From: Pholis gunnellus | Lineage: Eukaryota > Chordata > Actinopteri > Perciformes > Pholidae | Reading direction: 5' to 3' | Assembly: GCA_910591455.2 (NCBI GenBank) | Contig: OU342820.1 | Location: 2,394,441 to 2,458,440, forward strand | Length of the DNA stretch: 64,000 bases | Part shown: piece by piece, positions 1 to 11,713 of the stretch | Layout: each line of letters begins with the position of its first letter | Position numbering within the stretch: the first letter of the stretch is position 1 | Position numbers and translations under genes: made by a program | Notes under the pieces: model-generated | Seen by the model: the letters and a program-made list of their open reading frames with translations, nothing else | Database searches by the model: none | Told to the model about the DNA's origin: nothing

Positions 1-2300
1 CACTAGGGGTAAATGGAAAAATGGTATTATGGTTTGGTTGGTTCCTCCCCCATGACATCACTGTTAGCAGATATGGCCACTCATTGCAGGGTTGTTGTTT
101 TTCTTTTCAGCGACATATAGTGGATTAAAAGATATTAAATATATTTGGGGCATTTGAGACTCAATTAAGGATCAAAGAGGAATGTAGTCGGCATTTGAAA
201 GTATTCATGTAAAAATAAGTAACAATTTCAATTTTGGAGATTTGGGCTGCTTGTGCTGACATATATTTCTACAAGTGGTTGTTGTGGTGAAAGTCACAAC
301 AGCCACAATTTTAATTGTGAAAAGAAAGACACACAGGATTCCCTGCTTTATAGTTAGATGATCATAAAACCTAAAGTTACTGCTGATGTTTTAAAATGTC
401 ATATTGAATGTTATGATGACATCCTCCTTGCTTGTCTTTCCACTTCCCTGGTCTCTCCTGTCATCTATCCTCAATTATTTCTGTTTCTTTTCTCTCTCTC
501 TGATCCCTTGTCTCCTCTCCTCTGCATTTCCTCTAACCTTACACTCCTTACACTCATCCATCCTTTCCTTAGAGCCATCCTTCCTTTCCTCCATCCTTCG
601 CCACTCATTCATGTCAGTACAGTGACATAATGCAGAAACTGCTACCAGGTCACTCAGTGGTTTCTAAACACACACACACACACAGAATGGACGCATGTGA
701 CATCCAGTTTAGTAGCCCCACTTACACAACCTCACACACTCAAAGAAGCGAGCAAGGATGGTGGTGTGTGTGTGTGTGTTTGTGTGTATTTTGCCTAAGG
801 GGGGTTGTGTTTTTGCTGAATATATCAGCTCCAGTTCCTCTAACAAGAGCGGAGGACCAGGCTAGTGCCTTTGTTAGCTCAACCATGACTTCATGGTGTG
901 TGTGTGTGTGTGTCTGGAGGCTGGACTCATCGTGCACAGCTCCGCTGTCTCAATTTCCGCCTCTTTTCTCTCTCGTCCATCCTTTCCATTTTCTATTTTC
1001 TCTCCTTCACTCTCTCCTCCTCCTCCTCATCCTCCTCTCAGTGTCTCAGTCTCTCCTTTGTTCTTCTGTTCCAGCAGCAAAAGTGCTAATGTGCAATGTC
1101 GTTTTCAGAGACCCACCCATTGCTACGATTACAGCGTTCAGTGAACACGCTTCTCATTCAGGGTCACTGCGTCATTTAAGCTCCATTTTCAAAGAACAGC
1201 CAGACACTGACTGAAGACAGAATTATCTCTGCTTGTCTTCAAGGCCTCAGTGAAGGCTGTTTTGGGCTGAAAAGAAAAGTAAATACATATTTTTTTAAGA
1301 GGCTCATTCAAAGAATATATTTTTAGAAAATGTGAAACTCACTTTTACTAAACTAGTGCAGTGTCCATTGAAAACATACCTATTCAGAACGGGTGTTTGC
1401 CCAGTGATGTTGCTGCTTGCAGATTTCTGGAGAACCGCACAAACAACTTCACACTCAACACTGTTCTTCATTGGGTCTTCATTAGTACACCTGCCATGAC
1501 ATCACGGCTCCTCAGTGAGAACACCAGTGACATACACTTATCTTAACATTCTAACTCATTGTACATTGGGTAATTGAATCTCGGGGAGTACAGCAGAGAG
1601 TGAGAAGAGGAAAAGTGTGGGATGCATGCTTTATTATTTAACAGAATGAGATCATTTATAGCATATATAATTTATATCGTTTATAGTATCAGTGTGTTTT
1701 CTTTCCAGATTCAAGGAGAAATTGACCAGATGCATGTCGAAACTATCGCCAAAGATCACTAGCCGGCGCAGTGTGAAGACAGCGTTAGTCGCTTGCTTTG
1801 ATATAACCATTGCGGTTATAAAAAACAGTGTGAATTTAATTAGCGGAGGTATTTTGCAGGCTGTAACATCATTAGTGTTATAAGATAGTATCAACTCTTA
1901 CACTGAGGAAATACAGTCCACAGGCCTTTACACAAGTGGAACATGACAAATAGACAACATGAAAATTAAAACTAATCATAACGGACGTGATGCGAATTTG
2001 GGACAGATGCAGCACTTTTTCAATAAAAGGTTTTAATAGATTGTCAGTCTGTCTGAGGTAAACTGCTGTAGCGCCTAAGCTACTGTAAACTGTTTTATTG
2101 AGTTTCCTTTTAGCAAAAGGCTCTGGGTGAATTTGAGTTCCCTCTGGTAAATAGTTATGCAGAGTATATGTCCGGGGTTTTTATTGTAAAATGTTAGACA
2201 CCAACCAGATTAGATGATCATGAAACCCAAATTTACTGCTGATGTTTTAAAATGTCATATTAAATGTTAGAATATAATATAGCTTGGACATAAACCTTAC
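1..2300. other. Gene-free stretch with pyrimidine-rich tracts and short CA/GT arrays
   Basis: No recognisable exon. The plus strand is strongly pyrimidine-rich at about 420-620 and 940-1075, which opens long but meaningless frames. CA/GT microsatellites lie at 667-684, 763-784 and 896-914. Nothing else could be identified. Confidence 0.6.
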
Positions 2301-2305
2301 ATACT

Positions 2306-2375
2306 CATCCATCCATCCATCCATCAATCATCCATCCATCATCCATTCACCCACCATCTATCCATCCATCAACCA
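2306..2375. repeat. (ATCC)n microsatellite, imperfect
   Basis: Imperfect run of CATC/CATCC tetramers with scattered substitutions. First of three such clusters between 2.3 and 3.5 kb. Confidence 0.85.
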
Positions 2376-2871
2376 GCCATCATCCTGTAATGGTAAAAAA
2401 ATATATCAGTATCAGGAAATGGTTTAGAAACATTTGACGGCTTAGAAGAACAGATAAGTTTTATGTAAACATGGGTTTACGACCAGACCACATACTGAGT
2501 GTTACTGTTTTACTTTTGAGGGTCGTAAAGACAGACACAGGAAGGTGAGCAAAAGGTCACACTGCGGGTTTCTTCCTCTCCTGGGGATGTTAAGGATCAC
2601 GTAAATGTATCTGACAATGAGATCAAGGGAAAATGGAAGACTGATCTAAAGGCGGAGACTGTTCCTGCTGTAGTATATAGTATGTGAAGGTTTGAACTGA
2701 TGTTGAAGAATGCTTCCAGCAGACTCTGTGTGAAGAGCTGTGTTGGAGATTCTCCCTCTTGCAAGAGAATAAATGGAACAGGACAACTTTGAATGATTTG
2801 GAGACTTGGATTATTTTGATTTGCGAATATCACTCTCTTCTCCCGATTAACATAGAAATATTCTACGACAA

Positions 2872-3105
2872 TCTATCCACCAGCCATCATCCATCCACCA
2901 TCCTTCATCCATACATCACGCATCCATCCACCATGCATCCACCCATCACCATATCTATCTATCCATCTATCATCCGTCCATCTATCCATCATCCATCCAT
3001 CCATCCATCTATCTATCATGCATTCATCTAATCATCCATCCATCATCCATTTATCCATCCATCATGCATTCATCTATCATCCATCCATCATGCATCCATC
3101 CATAT
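2872..3105. repeat. (ATCC)n-rich degenerate array
   Basis: About 230 bp of ATCC, ATCT and ATGC tetramers. Translation gives His-Pro-Ser-Ile repeats, which is an artefact of the tetramer and not a gene. Confidence 0.85.
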
Positions 3106-3560
3106 AAACATTTGCAGGTGGGACAAGAGAATAGGTCAGAGAACGGATGTCAACAGGAGTGTTCTGGGGATCTATTTTACCCATGATGCTGTACTAGTAT
3201 CATGGGTAAAATGGATCCAACCCTCAATCTATTCATCCATCCATCATCCATTTATCCATCCATTTATCCATCCATCCATCATGCATCCATCTATTCATCC
3301 ATCCATCCATCATCCATTTATCCTTCCATCCATCATGCTTCCATCTATTCATCCATCTATTCATCCATCCATCCATCCATCATGCATTCATCTATTCATC
3401 AATCCATTCATCCATCCATTTATACATCCATCCATCATGCATCCATCCATCATGCATTCATCCATCTAAACATTTGCAGGTGGGACAAGAGAATTGGTCA
3501 GAGAACGGATGTTAACAGGAGTCTTCTGGGGATCCATTTTACCCATGATGCTGTATTGTG
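3105..3560. repeat. Tandem duplication of a unique segment plus an ATCC array
   Basis: The stretch beginning TAAACATTTGCAGGTGGGAC near 3105 recurs near 3467, an offset of 362 bp. I count four differences in about 90 bp. An ATCC-rich array (3232-3467) separates the copies, so unique sequence and tetramer array were probably duplicated together by unequal exchange or replication slippage. Confidence 0.8.
3168..3218. repeat. Inverted repeat, 20-bp arms
   Basis: Arms 3168-3187 and 3199-3218 are reverse complements with one mismatch, around an 11-nt spacer. The inverted arm ends where the ATCC array resumes. The second copy of the duplication has a different, shorter inverted repeat (ATGATGCTGTA ... 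TACAGCATCAT). Confidence 0.8.
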
Positions 3561-3664
3561 TGGGGCTAGTACAGCATCATGTTAACATACACCACAACAC
3601 ATAGAATGCACTTTGACATTAGCTAACAGAATGAGCATTATGGAATGTTACACGTAATCTAGAG

Positions 3665-4525
3665 CAGCGGTCCCCAACTTTTTTTGCACCACAGACCGGT
3701 TTGATGTAAGACAATATTTCCACAGACCGGCCTTCAAGGTGTGGCGGATAAACACAACGAAATAAAATGATACGATTGGCATGAAAACAAATATAAAATG
3801 CATAAATAAATACAACTCAGTGGGAGCCCTGAGCTTGTTTCTCTGCAACGAGACGGTCCCATCTGGGGGTGATGGGAGACAATGACACCCGAAGTGTGTT
3901 CCTTATGTCCAGTCTACTTTGTCATTTTGTTTTGATTGCTGTCACTGCAGAAAATCCTGCTTCACAAAGATAGGATGTTGGAAATTGAAGCAGGGTTTTC
4001 AGTGCTTTTGTGGCGAACTCAGGATATTCAGCCTTGATTTTAATCCAAAACACCAGCAGAGTTTTTCACACTTTTAAGGCCACCGTCATTTACAATCTCC
4101 AGCAGCTGTCGCCACATATTCTGTCGCCACATATTCTGCAGAGCGGGTTTGGCGCGTCAGAGTTACTCCTGTTATTTAATTAGACTCCTGATATTGTCTG
4201 TTAAATGAAGCTTTCTTTTTCTTGGAAGTTGTAGACTCTTCTTCTGTCTCCTTAGTGGCCTTTCCCCCTTTGCAAAGAAGCTCTCCAAACGTTTTTTTAT
4301 TCATTTTCGCTAGTTTGCGGGCTTAATTTTTAAGGTAATGTATCACGTGACCGAGATAAGCGTCTTGACATGTCAAGAGGCACATGAAATTGCGAGAGAA
4401 TCCGGTCATTTTTCAAAATAAAACGTCTTTCAGACTCTGATAATCAATAAAACGGAAATAATATAATATTTATTCTTTCTGTGCTGCCCGGTACCGGTCC
4501 GCGTCCCGGTGGTTGGGGACCACTG
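3665..4525 (-). mobile_element. hAT-superfamily DNA transposon, complete ends, decayed interior
   Basis: The element starts CAGCGGTCCCCAAC and ends GTTGGGGACCACTG, which are inverted terminal repeats of the CAGNGGTCCCCAA type common in vertebrate hAT elements. An identical 8-bp target duplication ATCTAGAG flanks it at 3657-3664 and 4526-4533, the length hAT transposases generate. At 861 bp it is too short for a whole transposase gene. The minus strand keeps the coding tail of the transposase, so this is an internally deleted copy rather than a MITE of unrelated sequence. Confidence 0.92.
3817..4062 (-). pseudogene. hAT transposase C-terminal (dimerisation) region, inactivated
   Basis: Reading the minus strand down from about 4062 gives a hAT C-terminal signature: a segment with EYPEFATKAL, then SYLCEAGFSAVTAIKTK, an in-frame stop, then LDIRNTLRVSLSPITPRWD and a natural stop at 3817-3819. 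This resembles the C-terminal block of hAT transposases and of domesticated relatives such as the SCAND3/ZBED group. The zinc finger and most of the catalytic core are absent. The in-frame stop after KTK marks it as dead. Confidence 0.85.
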
Positions 4526-7500
4526 ATCTAGAGGATGACATGAACTTCACATCTATTGTAAATGAAAAATACTGCATTGTCTCCTTGGAGGAATCAAAAA
4601 GGATCAAAACAGTCCATGTTCATCATCACATTACCTGACTGTTCACTGTGGTGGATTACATATCCCAAGCATGTACTGAGTAAAATGCAGGGACGTGATA
4701 TTCATGCAGAAAATGTAGCATCACGCGAGTTTATGCAGGACACAGAAGTCTGTAATCAGCTGAAGGCCAGCAGATTGAATCATTGATTCTAATCAATCAC
4801 ACAACAATCACAGCCATTCTCACAACAAGGCTGTCATTTAAATAGGATTCCCTTCTCACTGATCTCAGCTACACACTGTTGCTGCTGGCAAAGCTTTGCC
4901 CCCACCTCCCCAGCCTTCTCCTTTCTGGTTCACAGTCCTAACATGCATAGCTCAAATGTTGAAATGCTATTCTATGTCTTGCTTTGCCCACTCTTGTATA
5001 CCCAAATTGGTTTCTGCATTGTGCTCCCTATTTCTGCTTGGCTAATCCAGGGACCGTATTCAGAGCGGAGCCATCAGCGACAAACAAAGAGCAAAAACTG
5101 TGTTTGTTCCTGAGTGCTACTGGCTGAATGTATGCACTGTTGGCCATGAGCCAAAATGCTAGGTATGGTACTTTAACCAAACTTCTGGTTGGTTGGCTGC
5201 TGAGTCCCAGACTGACACTGTCCACTCTAGTTTCCCTGTCTCTGGAGCTCTGGTGGCTGCTTGGGAATTTATTTGGGACACTAGAAATAGCTCTTGTGGA
5301 GGCTTGTGTGACTAACTGGACAAAACATTTGTGATGTGATGTAAACAGGCAAATTGTTATTTCTGGTGACAAACCTGTTCTCACTCCTCTCTGTAACAGT
5401 TACGTTTGGGTGGCAGGTTGGATCAGCCTGTTTGATGGTCTTGCAGATGCATAGCAGCATTTTTGTCAGCAGCTTGGCCTGAAGTTTGTCAGGTCTGGCA
5501 GTTGGTCTGCCCACACATCTTTAGGTAGAGCTGGAGACTAGGACATCTACTGATTAGATGACATTTGGTGTAGATATGCATGGTCTCAAGCGAATGAATC
5601 TCAAAGTGGTTGTTGACTCCCTGACCTTTACTCAAGCACCACCAAAGTGAAATACAGGCAGCGGTCAGAGGATCCTCCCACACCGAGCGGCCGTCCATGA
5701 TCTGCAGGTTTAATCCTGCAGTCAGATGCTCTCTGTAGAGAGCAGACAGGCAAAACAAGTAATAAACATGTTATTACTCTTATACGAAGGCCTGCCACCG
5801 TCGCGTTCAGGAACGTTTCTCACAGGCTGCCACTGTATGCGTCATGGCGGCTCATAAAAAAAGAAAACATCTGAATCGATGGCTGGAGGCTGATAGATAC
5901 AAGCAGAGGTTTCTGAAGCTTACTGGACTATAAGATCCAACATATTAACATTTCAGGCCTTTATGTTTTTTATCCACAGCGCTGTAGAAGGATAAACTCT
6001 AGTCTGCAGATTAACAACATTAACCAACAAGGGGTCGGAGGTCACACTGCCCTGGCAAAGCAAATGAGCAAAAGAGGAAGATTCGAGTAATAAGAGCAGA
6101 TATTTTGTAGGACTTGAATTTAAGGGTGGGGACATTTCTCCATATTTCCACCCCCCACTCTGTAGAGTATCTCTGCCTTTCCTCAGTGGCAGTGACAGCT
6201 TTGAGCAAACGTTGGCATTTGGATGAGTGCAGCGTGATGGAAGTGCTGTCAAATGTGGCAAAGAAAGGAGATCCTCCTGGTGGAGTCGGCTGAGCGTGAG
6301 ATCTGTGGCCAGGAAAGTTTGAGAAATGTTCCTGATATTTCCACAACTTGACACATACATTTACACACACAGATGCACAGACATATGAGAAACTTCCCAT
6401 ATATTGTGGATGAATTACTTTCAATGATTTTTGTCTGCAATGTACATAAACACACATCAAAAACCCAAGAGGTCAGAGGCTGTGCTGGCTGTATTTGCAG
6501 TCACATCATTAGACATGATTCTTCACAGGACCAAGATGTTTTTTAATGTTTGATGTTATTTATACCAAGTTTTCTGTAGCTCTGCTCTGCAGACTCAAAA
6601 CAGCCCTGATCTACATTTTAAATGTTGACTTCATGGACACAACAACTATTTAGTTTTATATCCTGTTCGGTGCTGGTAAACATATCTATCCTGCGAGAAT
6701 TTCATAAGCACGTTTAGCATGTTTTGAATGAATTCCTTTTTTTATCCCCGTTTTAAATTATACAGCCATCACCATTTTGTTCTTAAGGTTTCAAAATCAG
6801 ACCAATCACAGTTTATTTCATATTCAACAAAGCAAGCTTCACCTGACTGCATACGTGTTGACATTCAAACATTAGCAAAGACTTATTTCTAAAACTAACA
6901 GAAATATTGACCAAGAAAGGTCAACAAATGATTAATGATGGGCAGACCTCCTTCTCTTCCCCCTCAGCACCTCAGGGAGGCTGAAGAGAGGGGGAGAATC
7001 TCTCTGATCACCTCACCCTTGCACCCTAATTCCATCTGTTCCTGCCTGAATAATGATCCCAAAATCCTGGTACCTGTTACTGTGGACCTGTCTGTTATCA
7101 GCTTCTTGTGTTGTGACCTTCTGTTTGTCTGTGACCTGTCTCCAGGCCCTGGTCTGTTCAATATGTTGGGCCTTTCTAATTTCTCAGTTTTGAACATCTA
7201 TGATTCCTTTCCTTGCCTCCTCTACTCAATTCTTAGACCCGCCCACAGGAGAGGCTAGCGAAGGAGGCGAGGAAGAGACTGGAGGTGAGAGGCTTGTGTG
7301 TTTTTCAGTATGTTGAGTTGCAGGTGGTGGCTGGTGATTGGACCAGAGTTTGATGGCACCCATTTTAAAATGGCATCAGCGGGTTTCACTCCTTCTTCTC
7401 CCTGGCTCCCAACCAGTCACTGCTGAGCCATTGCTCCTTTGGGTGTATCGATCCAGTGTACCAACTGTAAATTGTAGTCTAAAAAGCAGTCCTGGTAGTT

Positions 7501-7779
7501 GTAGAGGTGGGAGGCCCTTTTAGTTTTTTTCTCCTATTTCATTGTTATGGAGGTAGCTGGCTTTATTTTCTGTTGTTTTAGTTTGGGAAACCAGGTAAAT
7601 GTCGATGTTTTCCTACAGATTGTTTTGGGCCATGCTCACCCTGACGATTGTCCTCCCATTACTTCTGAATAAATCAATACTGTGGCAGTAGCACTGAACA
7701 TTCTTGGGAGTGGGGGGCGAAGAGGGGGAAAGACAAATTGATGAAAAATAATTTCTAGAAAAATAACCCAACAAAACAA
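4526..7779. other. Gene-free stretch, nothing recognised
   Basis: AT-leaning sequence with no recognisable exon, tRNA or transposon end. Frames of 60-146 codons at 5.0-7.3 kb are on both strands, overlap each other, and lack motifs. Confidence 0.5.
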
Positions 7780-8085
7780 CTAAGTAAAGGTTTAACTACT
7801 GTATAATAGCTTGTGTTGTAAACATTTATTAGAAAATCATAAGGCTTTTATTAACGTTTTTAAGTAATCTATATGCTGTTAACAAGTTTCCTATGAGCAC
7901 TTAAAAATGTCTTATAATCTAACAATAAGTACGTTTATAATGCTATTATTAACACATGTATAATTGTATTAACACATAATAATGTATTATACAAGGCCTT
8001 ATAAGGGCTGTATTACCTATTAGCCAACACTTGTTATCCATAGGGGGTAACAAGTTCACATAAAGTGTTACCCATAGGGGTATTA
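7780..8085. repeat. AT-rich interspersed repeat ending in a GGTAACACTTTA motif
   Basis: AT-rich block rich in TTATAA and TTAACA words. On the minus strand it begins GGGTAACACTTTATGTGAAC, a terminal motif I recognise from high-copy fish repeats. Boundaries are approximate and the superfamily is not assigned. Confidence 0.5.
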
Positions 8086-11000
8086 TTGCTTAAGGCTCTG
8101 AAATAACAAAGAAGTTATGAATGTCAGAACAATGAGCAGCCAGGAAAGCAACAACTGCTGGCCTTCTCTTACAAGCCATGACATCTGGTCTCACATGTTA
8201 TCATTGTGGAAGAAGCTTTCATTTAACAAAGGCCTTATTTGTCACATACAAACTCACTGATAACCAATCAAAATGCTTTGATGATTGTGTTCTTTATTGT
8301 CTATGATGAACCAGCAACAACACCATATGAGTGAGTAGGTTTGGTGCTTTTCTCAATCACTTATGCGTATGATGGTCAATTTTGGCTGTTTTCAGAGGGT
8401 CAACGTTTCCTACTGATGGTTTATTCTAGAAGATCATGAACCAGATCGTACTAGAGTATCAGGCAGAGCAGAATAGATCAGACAATAAGATGAGAGAATC
8501 TCTCAGTAATACTCTCAGCATGTTAACAGTCATCCGTCAGGGAATGATTTGTCACTCTAGCACCCTTGAGGGGAGCAAGAAATGATCTGCTTTGATTATA
8601 GTTCAGATGGTGTTGTCAGAGGTGTCGATGTGTATTCAGCCTGTCCTGGTTTCAGAAGGTCATGTATATCTTCCATCGTATCCTCTGTGATCTCTGTGCC
8701 CTCTGCTTTCTTTCTGTACTCTGTTCCTGTCTCAAGAGAAAGCTCCATAAGCCATCAAATAGCTGCAGATTCAGAGGTTCAGTCCTGATATCAGTCAGTA
8801 ACCCAATGTCAGTGTATTGCACTATTGTATACAATGCCTGTGTACTGGTTTAATGGAACGTTTGTTGATCCAGTGGGGAGTTGGTGCAGTCCCCCGGGAT
8901 CAGAACCCGGTGCTGGGGTTTGCGCTGGCTGATTTGGAGTTCCTGCTGCTCCGCTAACTGAAGGTCCTTCTGCTTAAGCAAACACACACTCTCTTCCTGG
9001 TAAAGTCGTCTCCTGGTGGCGGAAAGGATGAAACGGAATACAAGTTGTTTTCTCGTTTCTGCTTCTTTGGATTTAATCCAAAATTGAACTATGAAAGCGT
9101 AAACGGTTCATGTACCCCTGCACAGAGTCACATTCTTGCCCTTCGGTTAGTAGTTGGCTTTTTCTATATAACTGATGACTGTAAATGTAGAATGTATGGA
9201 CCCAGTAGTAGAGGTGAAATGCTGCGCCCTATTTGTTCAGAGCATGTGGTCAGGTCTTACACATTGCACCTTTAAGTAGTCACTACATCACCAAGTTTCA
9301 GCACAAAAAATAAATGATGCTGTACAACTTTGTGGTCTCACTGAGGCTCCATCATTCAGCCTTTGTTGTCATTGTGTATTGTTTCACGCCCGGCTGGGCT
9401 TTACTGTGCCATTGTTCTCTGCCTGATCCTTCCCTCTTGCTTGGTCCTCCCATTCTGTCCAGTTGTGTTACTTTCTTTTATAGTGTGTGCACAGCGCTCG
9501 GTTGTCCTCTATTCTCCACCGTTCTGTTCTGTTTAGGAGAGTTTTGGGCCATGGCCGGTTAGAAAGTGCCTTTAGGGTGTCTATGAATAAAATATATTCC
9601 AGATCTCCCTGCCAATCTCCAATACAATGATACAGTGTTCCGTGGTTGTATGTGTGAGTTTGTGTTTGTGTGAGGGAGATTAAGAGCTTTACCAGTAACT
9701 GACACGGTTTGTCCTTCTACACAGGAGGTAATCCATTTCCCTCCCACACGCCACTGAACATGCTGAAATTGCTGGTAATATATGTCCATTCAACTATAAC
9801 TTTTTGCTCTTTCATTGCCCATTTTATATTCTGGTTGTGTTTTATATTTGAAATGTGTTTTTCCCTGCTGAATCTTTTTACTTTTGCATGTGCTGCCAGA
9901 CAATTTAACCCTGATTGATATCAAATTAAGTTTTACCTGATATGCATACACGTGCTATCCATATACTGTGAACTTACCTAACACAGATACAATAGACACA
10001 AAAACAGATGTGCACCCACACATGTGTGCACAGTTTTAGGGATGCATGTGCAAACATCACATAGAATACACAGGCACATCCAGACAACATTCACTTGAAT
10101 ACAGTTGATTGCAGCACATTTAAGCATAAAAACTAACACAGCACTGACAGTTAATCAAACACAGCTGCAATTTGGCTGTGAAAGCTGCAACAAGTTTAGC
10201 AGTTGCCTCGATGATTGTTAAGCGTAATGTAAACAATGGTACAAACTATACTAACTTCACCTTTTAAAAGAAAAGCCATTTTTATAGAAAAAAAATCAAA
10301 TGGACAAGCTATTTTTAAAGAAATCTAAATACAATTTTAATGATAACAATTCATGTTGCCTTTATAGGCAACTTAACTGTGACCAGCACAATATTTCCAA
10401 GCTTTTTGGCCCAAAATGGTGTATAAAGAGTTAAAATGAAGGGTCCTGGGGCAATTTGTTTGGAAAAATCACAAACAAATGTCCTGCTCCGCTCCACTCT
10501 GACAGTTATGTCATCACTCTAGTGCTGAACATTCCGTGCAATACACACCCATTATAAAATCTGAAACGGACCCAAAATGTTCCTGAAACTTAATCTGTGA
10601 CTTAATGAAAACTGTGCTCGCTATCAAAATGTCCATTTGGCACAATAAAGTGCAGCGTTTTGTCTAAGTTTTAAACTTTGAATCATTTGACTCCTTAACG
10701 TATGGCTAGTTAACCTGGGCCCAAAGTTAAGTGTTTTTTTAGCTCTCTTCACGCCAAAACCACATTAAAGTGAATGGAGAAATTTTGCTCTGTTTTTCGT
10801 GATTTTCGGGAAAACCGTTGGGCGAATCTCTCTAGAAAATAGAGAGCACACGATTCCCGATCAGGCCGCACGTTTTGATGTATTATTTGCATAGGTGTTG
10901 GCAACGCTGTGTGAGGAGAAGCACGGCAAACTTTCTGGCGAATAAATATTATTATTAAACCCGATGGATTATACAGTGTGCTTTGTGCTACAAAACCACA

Positions 11001-11559
11001 CTGAATTATAATACATTATTTATAAAAATGATATATGACACTTAACATTATAATTACCTTTTAAATTGTATTGTTTGATTCAGCTTTTGTTTTAAGTTGT
11101 TGGATGTCAAACAGCTATGGCTGCACACCATGTCGAGGTCATTGTCTAATTTATTTATTTGTATTTGCTCCCAGCGGCTTCTTTCTGTATACACTGAAAT
11201 AGAGTGATAATACATATAGAGCATAAACAACTCAAGCAATAAGTTATTGTGTTGAAGCAGAAAATATAGAAATATCCAGTTATTGTTAGAGGAAATTGAC
11301 TGGAAAACAATGTGTAATTCTGTGTGTCATCCTTCATTCTATAAAAATCACCGCTTTCCTTTCACATATCCATAGTTACAGAGCTAATTGGCTAATTAAC
11401 ATCCAACATACTTTGTTTGTTTAGGAGACTATTTAGACACCACCACCACCCCACATTTCCTCAAAGCACACACACATTTGTTATGCCAGAGAAATGTGTC
11501 ACCCAGAGTGCTTGGCCTTACAGCTCTCCATTACCACTGGCGGGAAGATGGATGTCAAA
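8086..11559. other. Gene-free stretch; one likely interspersed repeat at about 10720-10900
   Basis: No exon identified. The segment at about 10720-10900, with CACATTAAAGTGAATGGAGA and GGGAAAACCGTTGGGCGAAT, reads like a high-copy fish repeat. The rest is unassigned. Confidence 0.45.
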
Positions 11560-11625
11560 CACACACACACACTCATACTGGAAATGATTATCGGGCAAAT
11601 TCTGCATTTTATACTCGCTGACGAG

Positions 11626-11628
<3 letters not shown>

Positions 11629-11686
<58 letters not shown>

Positions 11687-11713
11687 GCACACACACACAC
11701 ACACACACACACA
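11629..11713. repeat. Compound (CT)n(CA)n microsatellite
   Basis: About 58 bp of CT dinucleotides with one interruption, followed directly by about 26 bp of CA. All six frames stay open across it, which explains several spurious 85-105-codon frames. Confidence 0.95.

Noticed and set aside
630..1214. 194-codon plus-strand ORF
   Set aside because: Crosses GT arrays and a pyrimidine tract. Cys-Val and Ser-Leu runs reflect base composition.
3202..3585. ORFs encoding His-Pro-Ser-Ile repeats
   Set aside because: Translation of the ATCC tetramer array; the same artefact occurs at 2759-3031.
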